Assembly: GCA_016716965.1 (NCBI GenBank)
Contig: JADJUP010000005.1
Location: forward strand, 1 to 64,000
DNA: 64,000 bases
Source: Sulfuritalea sp.
GTDB lineage: Bacteria; Pseudomonadota; Gammaproteobacteria; Burkholderiales; Rhodocyclaceae
Direction: 5' to 3'
How positions within the stretch are numbered: position 1 is the stretch's first letter; the number at the start of each line of letters is the position of its first letter. A model generated the notes under the pieces. The model made no database searches and was not told the DNA's origin. It worked only from the letters and a program-made list of their open reading frames with translations. The translations under genes were made by a program, and so were the position numbers. Positions 1 through 9,273 of the stretch are shown in pieces.

Positions 1-603
1 GGTGGCCGGCACGATATGGATCACCGGCAAGGCCTCGCCCGCCAGAATGCCGACGGTGTACTCGCCGCCGGCGAGGTAGCGCTCGGCCAGCACGCAGCTG
101 TCGTAGCGGGCCGCGACGTCGTACGCCGCCTTCAGGGTACCGGCCTGCTTGACCTTGCTGATGCCGATGCTGGAGCCCTCGTTGGCCGGTTTGACGAACA
201 GCGGCAGGCCGAGGCGCCGCTCGACGGCGGCGAAATCGCTGGCACCGTCCAGCACGGCGAAATCCGGCACCGGCAGCCCGGTCGCCTGCCAGACCAGCTT
301 CGAGCGCCACTTGTCCATGGCCAGGGCGGAAGCCAGCACACCGCTGCCGGTATAGGGGATTGCCAACAGGTCGAGTGCGCCCTGCAGCGTGCCGTCCTCG
401 CCACCGCGGCCGTGCAGGGCGATGAAGACGCGCTTGAAGCCTTCGGCATGGAGCGCCTCCAGCGCCTTCTCGCGCGGGTCGAAAGCGTGGGCATCGACGC
501 CGGACGTACGCAGGGCGGCCAGCACGGCAGCACCGCTTTTCAGCGAAACCTCGCGCTCGGCCGACTTGCCGCCCATCATCACCGCCACCTTGCCGAAATC
601 CAT
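1..603 (-). CDS. ddl: D-alanine--D-alanine ligase, 3' part cut by window edge
   Basis: Joins two D-alanines with ATP to make the dipeptide used by MurF; cytoplasmic peptidoglycan precursor enzyme. An open frame of 201 codons runs from ATG at 603 to the window edge with no stop, so the C-terminal third is missing. Visible family features are the N-terminal AERE motif (residues 15-18), HGRGGEDG (64-71), the SGVLASALAMDK segment (87-98) and the ATP-grasp loop KPANEGSSIGIS (138-149). The murB stop and this ATG overlap as TGATG, so translation is probably coupled. Last gene of the dcw run seen here; ftsQ, ftsA and ftsZ would be expected beyond position 1. Confidence 0.95.
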   Translation of the reverse strand, partial: MDFGKVAVMMGGKSAEREVSLKSGAAVLAALRTSGVDAHAFDPREKALEALHAEGFKRVFIALHGRGGEDGTLQGALDLLAIPYTGSGVLASALAMDKWRSKLVWQATGLPVPDFAVLDGASDFAAVERRLGLPLFVKPANEGSSIGISKVKQAGTLKAAYDVAARYDSCVLAERYLAGGEYTVGILAGEALPVIHIVPAT

Positions 604-1476
604 CAAGACCTTCCTTCCTGCCCCGACCGCCACCGCACCGACGAATGCGCACTTCGCGCACCAGCGAAATCCCGAACTTTTCGCCGTACTTCCGCCTGAA
701 TCCGGCCGATTAGCATTTCTATCCCACTCGCGGATGCCGCGCCCTCTGGATTAACGATGAAATTCGCATGCTTTTCGGACACCTGCGCGCCATCGATCTG
801 TGTGCCCTTGAGGCCCGCCGCCTCGATCAGTCGCGCCGCATGGTCGCCCGGCGGATTGCGAAACACCGACCCGGCATTGGGCAAGGCAAGCGGCTGGGTC
901 GCGACGCGCCGTTCCAGCAGTTCTTTCATGCGCGCCTGCGCAACCCCGGCATCGCCCGGCGGAAAGCGGAACCATGCCGCGGCGAACACTTCGTCGGTGG
1001 CGCTTTTCAGGCCGACGTGGCGATAGCCGATGGTGAAGTCATCCGGCCCGCGCAGCAGCCGCCCCTGGCGATTCAGCATCAGGACCCTTTCCACGTAGCG
1101 CCAGGTTTCGCCGCCGTGGCAGCCGGCGTTCATCGCCAGCGCGCCACCGACGGTACCGGGAATGCCGGCGAGGAACTCGGCTTCGGCACAGGCATTGTTG
1201 CCGGCAAAACGGGCCAGCTTGGGCGAGGCTACACCGGCCTCGGCGTAGAAACTGCCGTCCGGTCTCGCGGCGCAGCGTGTCGAGCGCGCCATGGGTGAAG
1301 ATCGCCGTGCCGTCGAAACCACCGTCGCGCACCAGCAGGTTGCTGCCCAGGCCGACCAGCAGTAGCGGCTCGTCGTGGCGCATGCCACCAAGGAATGCAG
1401 CGAGATCGTCGAGGTCGGCGGGAAAGAAGGCACGCGCCGCCGGACCGCCGGCGCGCCATGAAACGTGACTCGCCAT
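603..1476 (-). CDS. murB: UDP-N-acetylenolpyruvoylglucosamine reductase, one-base frameshift
   Basis: Reduces UDP-GlcNAc-enolpyruvate to UDP-MurNAc using FAD and NADPH. The protein is split over two frames: the N-terminal part (SWRAGGPA, GLGSNLLVRDGG) reads from 1476 to about 1262, and the rest (DGSFYAEAGV, IPGTVGGALAMNAG, NAGSVFRNP, SEKHANFIVN) reads in another frame to the stop at 603. Removing one G near 1258-1264 restores a 290-residue protein, so the span is one base too long. I use ATG 1476; family members often have about ten more N-terminal residues, and an in-frame TTG lies a few codons upstream. Essential and single copy here, so the indel is probably a sequence error. A longer start at 1596 would read through an intergenic repeat and is unlikely. 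Confidence 0.85.
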
Positions 1477-1499
1477 TGGCTCATTGCTGCGCAATGAGC

Positions 1500-1590
1500 C
1501 CCGGAACCCTGATCGCCCGCCCTCCCCCGCCCCCTCCCGCGCGGGAGGGGTGACTTTTTGCTCGCTGCGCTCGGATGGTGTCGTCGGATC
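1500..1590. repeat. GC-rich intergenic hairpin element between murC and murB
   Basis: About 110 bases separate the murC stop from the likely murB start, unusual in an operon whose other genes nearly all touch. The stretch contains a perfect palindrome CCTCCCGCGCGGGAGG (about 1534-1549) followed by a CTCGCTGCGCTCGG segment. A related arrangement (GC-rich hairpin then CTCGCTGCGCCCG) occurs after glyS near 59200-59252. It looks like a short repeated intergenic element. No protein is predicted from it, although one frame is open. Confidence 0.45.
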
Positions 1591-2977
1591 AACCATCAAC
1601 GAGCTTCCCGGGAACGCCGCCGATGGAGCCGGCGCCCATGGTGATCACCACGTCGCCGTCGCGCGCGGCGGACAGGATCGCGGCCGGCATGGCGGCGATG
1701 TCCTCGACGAAGACCGGCTCGACTTTGCCGGCCACGCGCAGGGAGCGGATCAGCGCACGGCTGTCGGCGGCGATGATCGGCGCCTCGCCGGCGGCATAGA
1801 CCTCGGCCAGCAGCAATGCGTCGACGCCACCGAGCACCTTGACGAAATCCTCGAAGCAATCGCGCGTGCGGGTGTAGCGATGCGGCTGGAAGGCCAGCAG
1901 CAGGCGGCGGCCGGGAAAGGCGCCGCGCGCCGCCGCCAGCGTCGCCGCCATTTCCACCGGATGGTGGCCGTAGTCGTCGACCAGGGTGAATGTGCCGCCC
2001 GCCGGACAGGCGATCTCGCCGTGGCGCTGGAAGCGGCGGCCGACGCCGCGAAAATCGGCCAGCGCCTTGGCGATCGCCGTGTCGCCAACGCCGACTTCCG
2101 TGGCCACCGCGATCGCCGCCAGCGCATTGAGCACGTTGTGGCGTCCCGGCAGGTTGAGCACGATGGGCAGGCGAGTCACGCTGCCGTTGGTGCGCACGCA
2201 GGTGAAGCGCATGGTGCCGGCATCGGCCACCACGTCCGCGGCGCGGAAATTGGCGTCGCTGTCTATGCCGTAGGTGACGATCTGCTTGGCCACGCGCGGG
2301 ATGATGTCGCGCACGTTGGGATCGTCGCCACAGACCACGGCGACGCCGTAAAAAGGCAGGCGGTGCAGGAAATCGACGAAGGCCTGCTTCAGGCGGCCGA
2401 AATCGTGGCCGTAGGTCTCCATGTGGTCGGCATCGATGTTGGTGACCACCGAGACGACGGGCGAGAGGAAGAGGAAGGAGGCATCCGACTCGTCGGCCTC
2501 GGCGACCAGGAACTCGCCGTCGCCCAGCTTCGCGTTCGCACCGGCCGAGTTAAGGCGCCCGCCGATGACGAAGGTCGGATCGAAGCCGCCCTCGGCGAGG
2601 CAGCAGGCGACCAGGCTGGTGGTGGTGGTCTTGCCGTGCGTGCCGGCGATCGCAATACCCTGCTTGATGCGCATCAGTTCGGCCAGCATTTGCGCCCGCG
2701 GTACCACCGGTACCCGGCGTTCGCGCGCCATTTGCACCTCGGGGTTGTCTTCCTTCACCGCCGTGGAGACCACCACCGCATCGGCCTGCGCGACGTTCTG
2801 CGCGGCGTGGCCGATATCAATGCGGATGCCCTGCGCCGCCAGGCGCCGCGTCGTCGCGCTCTCGCCGAGGTCGGAGCCGCTGACCTCGAAGCCCTGGTTC
2901 GCCAGCACCTCGGCGATGCCCGACATGCCCGAGCCGCCGATGCCGACGAAGTGGATGCGCTTGACCTTGTGTTTCAT
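1589..2977 (-). CDS. murC: UDP-N-acetylmuramate--L-alanine ligase
   Basis: Adds L-alanine to UDP-MurNAc, the first amino acid of the peptidoglycan stem. 462 residues, normal for the family. It has the N-terminal nucleotide fold GIGGSGMSG (12-20), the Mur-ligase ATP loop AGTHGKTTTT (111-120), the central DADHMETY region and a C-terminal domain starting near DDYGHHP. Start ATG 2977 overlaps the murG stop by four bases (ATGA), indicating translational coupling in the dcw operon. Nothing abnormal in the frame. Confidence 0.97.
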   Translation of the reverse strand: MKHKVKRIHFVGIGGSGMSGIAEVLANQGFEVSGSDLGESATTRRLAAQGIRIDIGHAAQNVAQADAVVVSTAVKEDNPEVQMARERRVPVVPRAQMLAELMRIKQGIAIAGTHGKTTTTSLVACCLAEGGFDPTFVIGGRLNSAGANAKLGDGEFLVAEADESDASFLFLSPVVSVVTNIDADHMETYGHDFGRLKQAFVDFLHRLPFYGVAVVCGDDPNVRDIIPRVAKQIVTYGIDSDANFRAADVVADAGTMRFTCVRTNGSVTRLPIVLNLPGRHNVLNALAAIAVATEVGVGDTAIAKALADFRGVGRRFQRHGEIACPAGGTFTLVDDYGHHPVEMAATLAAARGAFPGRRLLLAFQPHRYTRTRDCFEDFVKVLGGVDALLLAEVYAAGEAPIIAADSRALIRSLRVAGKVEPVFVEDIAAMPAAILSAARDGDVVITMGAGSIGGVPGKLVDG

Positions 2978-4026
2978 TCCGGTTTTCCTTTCCGCGCCAG
3001 TTCGGCACAGGCCTGCGCGACGTTGGCTGTGGCCTCGGGCCGCGCCAGCTCGCGCGCCTTTTCCGCCATCTGCGCCAACTGGCCGCGCGACAGGGTTCTG
3101 ATCTCGGCCAGCCGCGCCGGCGTCAACTGGTCCTGCGGCAGCAGGATCGCGGCGCCGGCCGAGCTCAGGAAGCGCGCATTGCCCGTCTGGTGGTCATCCA
3201 CTGCGTGCGGATACGGCACCAGCAGGCTGGCGACGCCGGCGGCGGCCAGTTCGGCCACGGTCAGCGCGCCTGCGCGGCAGATCACCAGGTCGGCCCACTC
3301 GTAGGCGCCAGCCATGTCCTCGATGAAGGCCACGCAATTGGCCTTGACGCCGGCCGAGATGTAATGGCTTTCCAGCAAAGGCAGGTGTTTTTCCCCGGCC
3401 TGGTGCACCACCTGCGGGCGTTCGTCCTCGGCGATCAGCGCCAGCGCCTTGGGCACAACTTCGTTCAGCGCCTGTGCGCCGAGGCTGCCGCCCACCACCA
3501 GGATCCGCAGCGGCCCCTGATGCTGCGCGTAACGAAGAGTCGGCGCCGGCAACACGGCGATTTCAGGACGCACCGGATTGCCCACCCAGTCTGCCTTCGC
3601 CAGTGCACCGGGAAAACCGGCGAGGATGCGGTCGGCCACTCCGGCGAGAACCCGGTTGGCCAGCCCGGCCACCGAGTTCTGTTCGTGCAGCACCAGCGGA
3701 ATGCCGCGCAGGGAGGCCATCATGCCGCCCGGAAAGCTGACGTAGCCGCCCATGCCCAGCACCACGTCGGGCCGGATGCGCTTGAGCTGCGACCAGGCCT
3801 GGCTGAATCCGCGCAACAGGTTGAGCGGCAGCAGCAGTTTGCGCAGAAGTCCCTTGCCGCGCAGCGCCGTGAATTTCACCCAGGCCATCTCGTAGCCGCG
3901 CCCTGCGGTCAGCTTCGCCTCCATGCCATCCGGATTACCCATCCAGGCGATCTTCCAGCCCTGCGCGCGAAGATGCTCCGCCACCGCCAGCCCGGGCATG
4001 ATATGGCCGCCGGTGCCGCCGGCCAT
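2974..4026 (-). CDS. murG: UDP-GlcNAc:lipid I N-acetylglucosaminyltransferase, start damaged
   Basis: Makes lipid II from lipid I at the inner face of the membrane. From ATG 4026 the frame gives 350 residues beginning MAGGTGGHI, the glycine-rich loop of the family; GGSLGAQALNE and the PYPHAVDDHQTGNA donor-binding segment are intact. Family members usually have four to six residues before this motif, and HTLLV is readable just upstream, but the frame then runs into a tract of G and C runs instead of a start codon and ribosome site. The true start is therefore probably lost in 4037-4124. The reading frame continues open into ftsW DNA, which is a frame artefact and not a fusion. Confidence 0.9.
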   Translation of the reverse strand: MAGGTGGHIMPGLAVAEHLRAQGWKIAWMGNPDGMEAKLTAGRGYEMAWVKFTALRGKGLLRKLLLPLNLLRGFSQAWSQLKRIRPDVVLGMGGYVSFPGGMMASLRGIPLVLHEQNSVAGLANRVLAGVADRILAGFPGALAKADWVGNPVRPEIAVLPAPTLRYAQHQGPLRILVVGGSLGAQALNEVVPKALALIAEDERPQVVHQAGEKHLPLLESHYISAGVKANCVAFIEDMAGAYEWADLVICRAGALTVAELAAAGVASLLVPYPHAVDDHQTGNARFLSSAGAAILLPQDQLTPARLAEIRTLSRGQLAQMAEKARELARPEATANVAQACAELARKGKPE

Positions 4027-4036
4027 GACGAGCAAG

Positions 4037-4124
4037 GTGTGGCGGGGGGGAAGGGGAAGGGGAGGGGCCCGGGCGGGGGGGGGGGCCCCCGCCCCCCCCC
4101 TCCCCCCCCCCCCCCCTCCTCCCC
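4037..4124. repeat. Extreme G/C homopolymer tract between ftsW and murG
   Basis: About 88 bases made almost only of G runs (left half) then C runs (right half), including uninterrupted runs of ten or more. The two halves can pair as a long foldback. It sits where ftsW and murG normally overlap or nearly touch, and it replaces the expected murG start. Base use is unlike anything else in the window. Most likely a low-quality assembly patch or an unresolved gap; a real hairpin or G-quadruplex locus is the alternative. Confidence 0.8.
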
Positions 4125-5288
4125 TCATACCTGCTGCCCCCGCATCATCTGTCTGTTCTCCCAGTCGACACGCAGGAGGATGCCGAGCGCCAGGCAATTG
4201 GCGACGATGCCGGAACCGCCGAAGCTCATCAGCGGCAAGGTCAGGCCCTTGGTCGGCAGCAGGCCCATGTTCACGCCCATGTTGATGAAGCCCTGCACGC
4301 CGAGCCAGATGCCGACGCCCTGCGCCACCAGGCCGGAGTAGACCCTGCCCAGCACCATGGACTGGCGACCGATGGCGAAGCAGCGCTGCACCAGCAGGGC
4401 GAAGAGTCCGACCACGATGCAGACGCCGACGAAGCCGAGTTCCTCGGCGATCACCGCCAGCAGGAAGTCGGTGTGCGCTTCGGGCAGGTAGAACAGCTTC
4501 TCGACGCTGGCGCCGAGCCCGACGCCGAACCACTCGCCGCGGCCGAATGCGATCAGCGCGTGGGACAACTGGTATCCCTTGCCGTACGCATCCTGCCACG
4601 GATCCATGAAGCCGAAGATGCGCTGCCGTCGGTAGTCGGAAACCCAGATCATGACCACGAAGCTGAGCGCCAGCACTCCCACCAGGATGGCGAACACGCG
4701 GGCGTTGATGCCGCCCAGGAAGAGAATGCCCGTGGCAATCGCGAGGATCACCACCAGTGCGCCGAAATCCGGTTCCCGCAACAGCAGCACGCCGACCAGC
4801 ACCATCACCAGCGCCATCGGAAAGAAGCCGCGCACGAAGCTGCCCATGTCGTCGAGCTTGCGCGTGGTGTAGTCGGCGGCATACAGCACCGCGAACAGTT
4901 TCATCAGCTCGGAGGGTTGCAGGTTGATCGGGCCGAGTCCGATCCAGCGCTGCGCTCCGTTGACCGAACGGCCGACGTGCGGCACCAGCACCAGCAGCAG
5001 CAGCACAACGCCGGCCACGAACAGCCATGGCGAGGCCTGTTGCCACAAGCGCAGCGGAATCTGGAAGGCCATCACGCCGGCGACCAGGCCGATACAGAGG
5101 AACACCGCGTGGCGAAACAGGAAATAGGCCGACTGGTTGCCGGTGAAACGGCTGCCCTCGGCCATTGCGATCGATGACGAATACACCATCACCAACCCCA
5201 GCAGCAGCAGGCCCAGTGCGGGCCACAGCAAGAGGCCATCGAGTTCGGCCGGAGCGCGATGAGTGGGAGCCGCGTAAGCGTGGCTCAT
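4125..5288 (-). CDS. ftsW: Lipid II polymerase FtsW (SEDS family)
   Basis: Septal peptidoglycan glycosyltransferase of the divisome, working with FtsI. 387 residues, polytopic, with about ten hydrophobic segments. Family marks include the NGAQRWIGLGPINLQPSE region and the C-terminal LPLMSFGGSG motif. Start ATG 5288 overlaps the murD stop by four bases (ATGA). The stop at 4125 abuts the abnormal G/C tract, but the C terminus (VDWENRQ and following residues) looks complete. Confidence 0.96.
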   Translation of the reverse strand: MSHAYAAPTHRAPAELDGLLLWPALGLLLLGLVMVYSSSIAMAEGSRFTGNQSAYFLFRHAVFLCIGLVAGVMAFQIPLRLWQQASPWLFVAGVVLLLLVLVPHVGRSVNGAQRWIGLGPINLQPSELMKLFAVLYAADYTTRKLDDMGSFVRGFFPMALVMVLVGVLLLREPDFGALVVILAIATGILFLGGINARVFAILVGVLALSFVVMIWVSDYRRQRIFGFMDPWQDAYGKGYQLSHALIAFGRGEWFGVGLGASVEKLFYLPEAHTDFLLAVIAEELGFVGVCIVVGLFALLVQRCFAIGRQSMVLGRVYSGLVAQGVGIWLGVQGFINMGVNMGLLPTKGLTLPLMSFGGSGIVANCLALGILLRVDWENRQMMRGQQV

Positions 5289-6739
5289 GATTGCCCCGCC
5301 CCGTTTTCACTGTTCGCCGCCAGCGCCTTCACGGCGGTGACGAACACCTGCGCCCGGTGTTCGTAGTTACGGTACATGTCGAAGCTGGCGCAAGCCGGCG
5401 ACAGCAGCACGGCATCGCCCGCCTGCGCCAGCGCGGCGGCACGGCGCACGGCATCATCCATGTCGACCGCGACCTCGATCGGCACGCCGGAATTGGCGAT
5501 CGCCTTGCCGATCAGCGGCCCGTCGCGACCGATCAGGATCACGGCGCGGGCGTGGCTCGCCACCGCGAGGCGCAGGGGCGAAAAGTCCTGGCCCTTGCCG
5601 TCGCCGCCGGCAATCAGAATGATCTTGTGATCATTCTGATTGCCGGCGTGCGCCAGTTGGCCGCCGATACCTTCCAGCGCCGCCACCGTGGCGCCGACGT
5701 TGGTGCCCTTGGAGTCGTCGTACCAGGTGACGCCGTCACGGTCGGCGACCTTTTCCACGCGATGCGGCAGGCCGCGAAAGCTGCGCAGCGCTGGCAGCAG
5801 CGTCGCCGCTTCGACGCCGAGGCTGCCGCACAGGGCCAGCGCGGCCATGGCGTTGGCGGCATTGTGCAGGCCGGCCAGCGGCAGTTCCGATACCGGCATC
5901 AGGAAGTTCGCGCCCTGCACCAGCCAGGTTTCGCCGCGCTGCACGCGCAGGCCGAAGTCTTCGGCGGCGGCCGGCGCATCGAGGCCGAAACTTACGATCT
6001 GGCGGTCGGGCAGCACCATGCGGCACACGCGCGGATCATTGCGGTTGAGCACCTGGATGCCGGGCGTCCCGGCGGCGCTCTGGAACACCTTCGCCTTGAC
6101 CGACGCGTATTCGTCGAGGTCGATGTAGCGATCGAGGTGGTCGTCGGAAATGTTGAGTACCGTCGCCGCGACCGGATTCAGGGTCTCGGTGGTTTCCAGC
6201 TGAAAACTGGACAGTTCCAGCACCCAGGCGTCGGGCAGGGCATGCGCGTCCTGCGCGTCCATCAGCGCGGTCAGCGCGGCCGGCGAGATGTTGCCGGCGA
6301 CGCCGACCGTCCTGCCGGTGGATCGCAGCAGGTGGCCGGTGAGCGCCGTGGTCGTCGTCTTGCCGTTGGTGCCGGTGATTGCCAGTACCGGTGGCAGTTG
6401 CTGGCGGTCGGCATTCATATCGCGCAAAGCGTGGGCGAACAGCTCGATTTCGCCAACCACCGGGATGTCGGCGGCGCGCGCATGGATCACCACCATCAGG
6501 CCGCCGGAAAGCCCCGGCGACAGCACCAGCAGGTCGATGCCGTCGAGCAGGTCCTTGTCGAACTCGCCGGGCCGAAAGTCGGCGCTGGTGACACGGCGTT
6601 TCAACTCGTCCAGATAGGGCGGCACCGTCCGCGTATCGGCCACGCGCACCCGCGCGCCCTGCCTCGCGCACCAGCGCGCGCAGGCCAGGCCGGATTCGCC
6701 GAGGCCGAGGACGAGGACGTGTCTGCCTGCGAGTTTCAT
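5285..6739 (-). CDS. murD: UDP-N-acetylmuramoylalanine--D-glutamate ligase
   Basis: Adds D-glutamate to UDP-MurNAc-L-Ala. 484 residues from ATG 6739; a GTG at 6742 is directly upstream and could also serve. Shows the Rossmann-like start VLGLGESG, the ATP loop ITGTNGKTT (122-130), the ISDDHLDR segment and the C-terminal SPACASFDMY motif. The mraY stop and this ATG overlap as TGATG. The family is often about 440-450 residues; the extra length lies in small loops of the C-terminal domain. Confidence 0.96.
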   Translation of the reverse strand: MKLAGRHVLVLGLGESGLACARWCARQGARVRVADTRTVPPYLDELKRRVTSADFRPGEFDKDLLDGIDLLVLSPGLSGGLMVVIHARAADIPVVGEIELFAHALRDMNADRQQLPPVLAITGTNGKTTTTALTGHLLRSTGRTVGVAGNISPAALTALMDAQDAHALPDAWVLELSSFQLETTETLNPVAATVLNISDDHLDRYIDLDEYASVKAKVFQSAAGTPGIQVLNRNDPRVCRMVLPDRQIVSFGLDAPAAAEDFGLRVQRGETWLVQGANFLMPVSELPLAGLHNAANAMAALALCGSLGVEAATLLPALRSFRGLPHRVEKVADRDGVTWYDDSKGTNVGATVAALEGIGGQLAHAGNQNDHKIILIAGGDGKGQDFSPLRLAVASHARAVILIGRDGPLIGKAIANSGVPIEVAVDMDDAVRRAAALAQAGDAVLLSPACASFDMYRNYEHRAQVFVTAVKALAANSENGAGQS

Positions 6740-7907
6740 CACCGGATCTTCAGGGTCGACAGGCCGAACAGCACCAGCAGGATGGTGATGATCCAGAAGC
6801 GCACCACGACCTGGGTCTCCTTCCAGCCGGTCTGCTCGAAGTGGTGGTGCAGGGGCGCCATGCGCAGGATGCGACGCCCCTCGCCGTAGCGCTTCTTGGT
6901 GTATTTGAACCAGCCGACCTGCAGCATCACCGACAGGGTTTCGGCGACGAAAACGCCGCCCATGATGAACAGTACGATCTCCTGTCGGGCGACGACGGCG
7001 ACCGCGCCGAGCGCGGCGCCCAGCGCCAGGGCGCCGACGTCGCCCATGAACACCTCGGCCGGATAGGCGTTGAACCAGAGGAAGCCCAGGCCAGCCCCGG
7101 CCAGCGCGCCGCAGAACACCGTCAGTTCCCCCGCGCCGGGAATGTAGGGCAGCAGCAGGTACTTGGAAAACACCGAGTTGCCGGCGACGTAGGCAAAGAT
7201 CCCCAGCGCGGCGCCGACCAGCACCGTCGGCATGATCGCCAGGCCGTCGAGGCCGTCGGTCAGGTTCACCGCGTTGCTGGTGCCGACGATCACCAGGTAG
7301 GTCAGCAGGATGAAGCCGAACATGCCCAGCGGGTAGGACACGGTCTTGAAGAAGGGCACGATCAGCGCCGTCTGCTCGGCAGTTCCAGCGTGAAGCCGGA
7401 CGACACCCACTGGAAGAAGAGCTGGACCACCTTCTCGTTGTTCGGCGCCGAAATCGAGAAGGCGATGTAGATCGCCGCCACCAGGCCGATCACCGATTGC
7501 CAGAAGAATTTGGCCCGCGCCGAGAGTCCGTCAGGATTGCGATACACCACCTTGCGCCAGTCGTCGACCCAGCCTACCGCGCCGTAGCCCAGCGTCACGA
7601 TCAGGATGATCCAGACGAAGCGGTTCGACAGGTCGGCCCAAAGCAGGGTCGACACCCCGAGCGAAATCAGGATCAGCGCGCCGCCCATGGTCGGCGTGCC
7701 GGCCTTGATCAGGTGTGTCTGCGGTCCGTCGCTGCGCACCGACTGGCCGATCTTCTTGGCCGCCAGCCAGCGGATCACGGCGGGGCCGAACACGAAGGAA
7801 ATCGCCAGCGCCGTCATGGTCGCCAGTACCGCGCGCAGCGTGATGTAGCCGAACACGTTGAAGACCCGAAAGTCTTTCGCCAGCCACTGTGCAAGTTCAA
7901 GAAGCAT
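6739..7907 (-). CDS. mraY: Phospho-MurNAc-pentapeptide transferase, one-base frameshift
   Basis: Transfers phospho-MurNAc-pentapeptide to undecaprenyl phosphate, making lipid I. The N-terminal half (MLLELAQWL start, SDGPQTHLIKAGTPTMGG, DDWRK) reads from ATG 7907 to about 7375 and then hits a false stop; the C-terminal half (FFKTVSYPLG, NAVNLTDGLDGL, the HHHFE catalytic region) is in the next frame and ends at 6739. Adding one base around 7371-7377 gives 389 residues, the normal betaproteobacterial length. The start overlaps the murF stop by 11 bases. Essential gene, so the missing base is probably a sequence error. Confidence 0.88.
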
Positions 7908-9273
7908 CCGGATTTCCTTCATCTGCCAGGGCGGCAACCACGCGTTCCATCTTCATGAAACGCGAACCTTTGACCAGCACCGTGGTATGTGCATCGAGTT
8001 CGCCGGCCAATGCCTTGAGCAGGTCCTCGATGCGCGTGAAATGCTGTCCGCCTTCGCCGAAATTGGCCGCGGCGGCGACCGACAGATCGCCGAGGCAGAA
8101 CAGGCGGTCGATGCCGTGGCTCTTGGCGTAGCCGCCGATCTCGTCGTGAAATTGCGCGGCCGCCGAACCCGCCTCGCCCATATCGCCCATGACGAAGATG
8201 CGTTTGCCGGGCACCGAGGCCAGGACGTCGATCGCGGCGCGCATCGAATCCGGATTGGCGTTGTAACTGTCATCCACCACCAGCGCGCCCTGGCGACCGA
8301 CGCGACGCTGCAAACGGCCCTTGACACCGGTGAAGGCTTCCAGGCCCTGCTTCACGGCATCCTGCGTGGCGCCCGCAGCGAGGGCCGCCGCCGCCGCCGC
8401 GCAGGCATTGCGCGCGTTGTGGCGTCCCGGCACGGCGAGCGCGACGGTGAACTGCCCGTCCGGCGTGTCCAGTCGAAGTTCGCCGCCGAGGCCGTGCGGG
8501 ATGAAGGTGCCGCGCACGTCCGCCTCGCGGTCCAGGCCGAAGCGCAGTTGCCGGCGTTCGCGCGAGAGTTCGCGCCAGATCTCCGCCTGTGCGTCGTCGG
8601 CATTGAACACCGCGACCCCGTCGGGCGCGAGGCCGACGAAGATCTCGCCCTTGGCCAGCGCCACGTCCTGCACCGTGACCAGGCCTTCGAGGTGTGCGCG
8701 CTGGGCGTTGTTGACCAGGGCCACGGTGGGCGCCGCAAGCCGCGTCAGGTAGTCGATCTCGCCGGCGTGGTTCATGCCCATCTCGATCACTGCGGCGCGA
8801 TGCGTCGGACGCAGCTTGAGCAGGGTCAGCGGCATGCCGATGTCGTTATTGAAATTGCCCTCGGTCGCCAGCACGCTCTCCCTGGCGCCGTCAAACTGGG
8901 CGCGCAGGATCGCAGCGCACATTTCCTTGACCGTGGTCTTGCCGTTGCTGCCGGTGATGCCCAGCAGGGGAATCGCGAAGCGGCTTCGCCAGGCGGCGGC
9001 GAGTTGGCCCAGCGCGAGGCGCGTGTCGTTCACCGGAATCAGCGGCAGGCCCGGATTGGCCGCGGCCCAGGTGTGTTCGACCATGGCGCCGGCGGCTCCC
9101 TTGGCCAGCACCTCGCGCACGTAGTCATGACCGTCGAAGCGCTCGCCCTTGAGTGCGACGAACAGCATGCCGGGAACCACCGCGCGCGAATCGGTGCCCA
9201 CGGCAAGGAATTCCGCATCGGGTCCCGCGTGCATCACGCCGAAGGAGGCGCCGGCTTCTGAAAGTCGCATCAT
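7897..9273 (-). CDS. murF: UDP-MurNAc-tripeptide--D-Ala-D-Ala ligase
   Basis: Adds the D-Ala-D-Ala dipeptide made by Ddl, finishing the cytoplasmic pentapeptide. 458 residues from ATG 9273. Contains the ATP loop GITGSNGKTT, the EMGMNHAGEI segment and the conserved DDSYNANPDSM motif. Its ATGATG start overlaps the murE stop as ATGA. A much longer open frame extends upstream through murE, but it lacks homology there. Frame intact throughout. Confidence 0.96.
   Translation of the reverse strand: MMRLSEAGASFGVMHAGPDAEFLAVGTDSRAVVPGMLFVALKGERFDGHDYVREVLAKGAAGAMVEHTWAAANPGLPLIPVNDTRLALGQLAAAWRSRFAIPLLGITGSNGKTTVKEMCAAILRAQFDGARESVLATEGNFNNDIGMPLTLLKLRPTHRAAVIEMGMNHAGEIDYLTRLAAPTVALVNNAQRAHLEGLVTVQDVALAKGEIFVGLAPDGVAVFNADDAQAEIWRELSRERRQLRFGLDREADVRGTFIPHGLGGELRLDTPDGQFTVALAVPGRHNARNACAAAAAALAAGATQDAVKQGLEAFTGVKGRLQRRVGRQGALVVDDSYNANPDSMRAAIDVLASVPGKRIFVMGDMGEAGSAAAQFHDEIGGYAKSHGIDRLFCLGDLSVAAAANFGEGGQHFTRIEDLLKALAGELDAHTTVLVKGSRFMKMERVVAALADEGNPDAS

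Noticed and set aside
1484..3304. 606-codon open frame on the plus strand opposite murC and murB
   Set aside because: Antisense shadow of GC-rich genes; composition and lack of any family pattern, while murC on the other strand is unmistakable.
2974..5310. 778-codon frame that looks like a fusion upstream of murG
   Set aside because: Only the murG part is homologous; the upstream part is ftsW read in the wrong frame, joined through the abnormal G/C tract.
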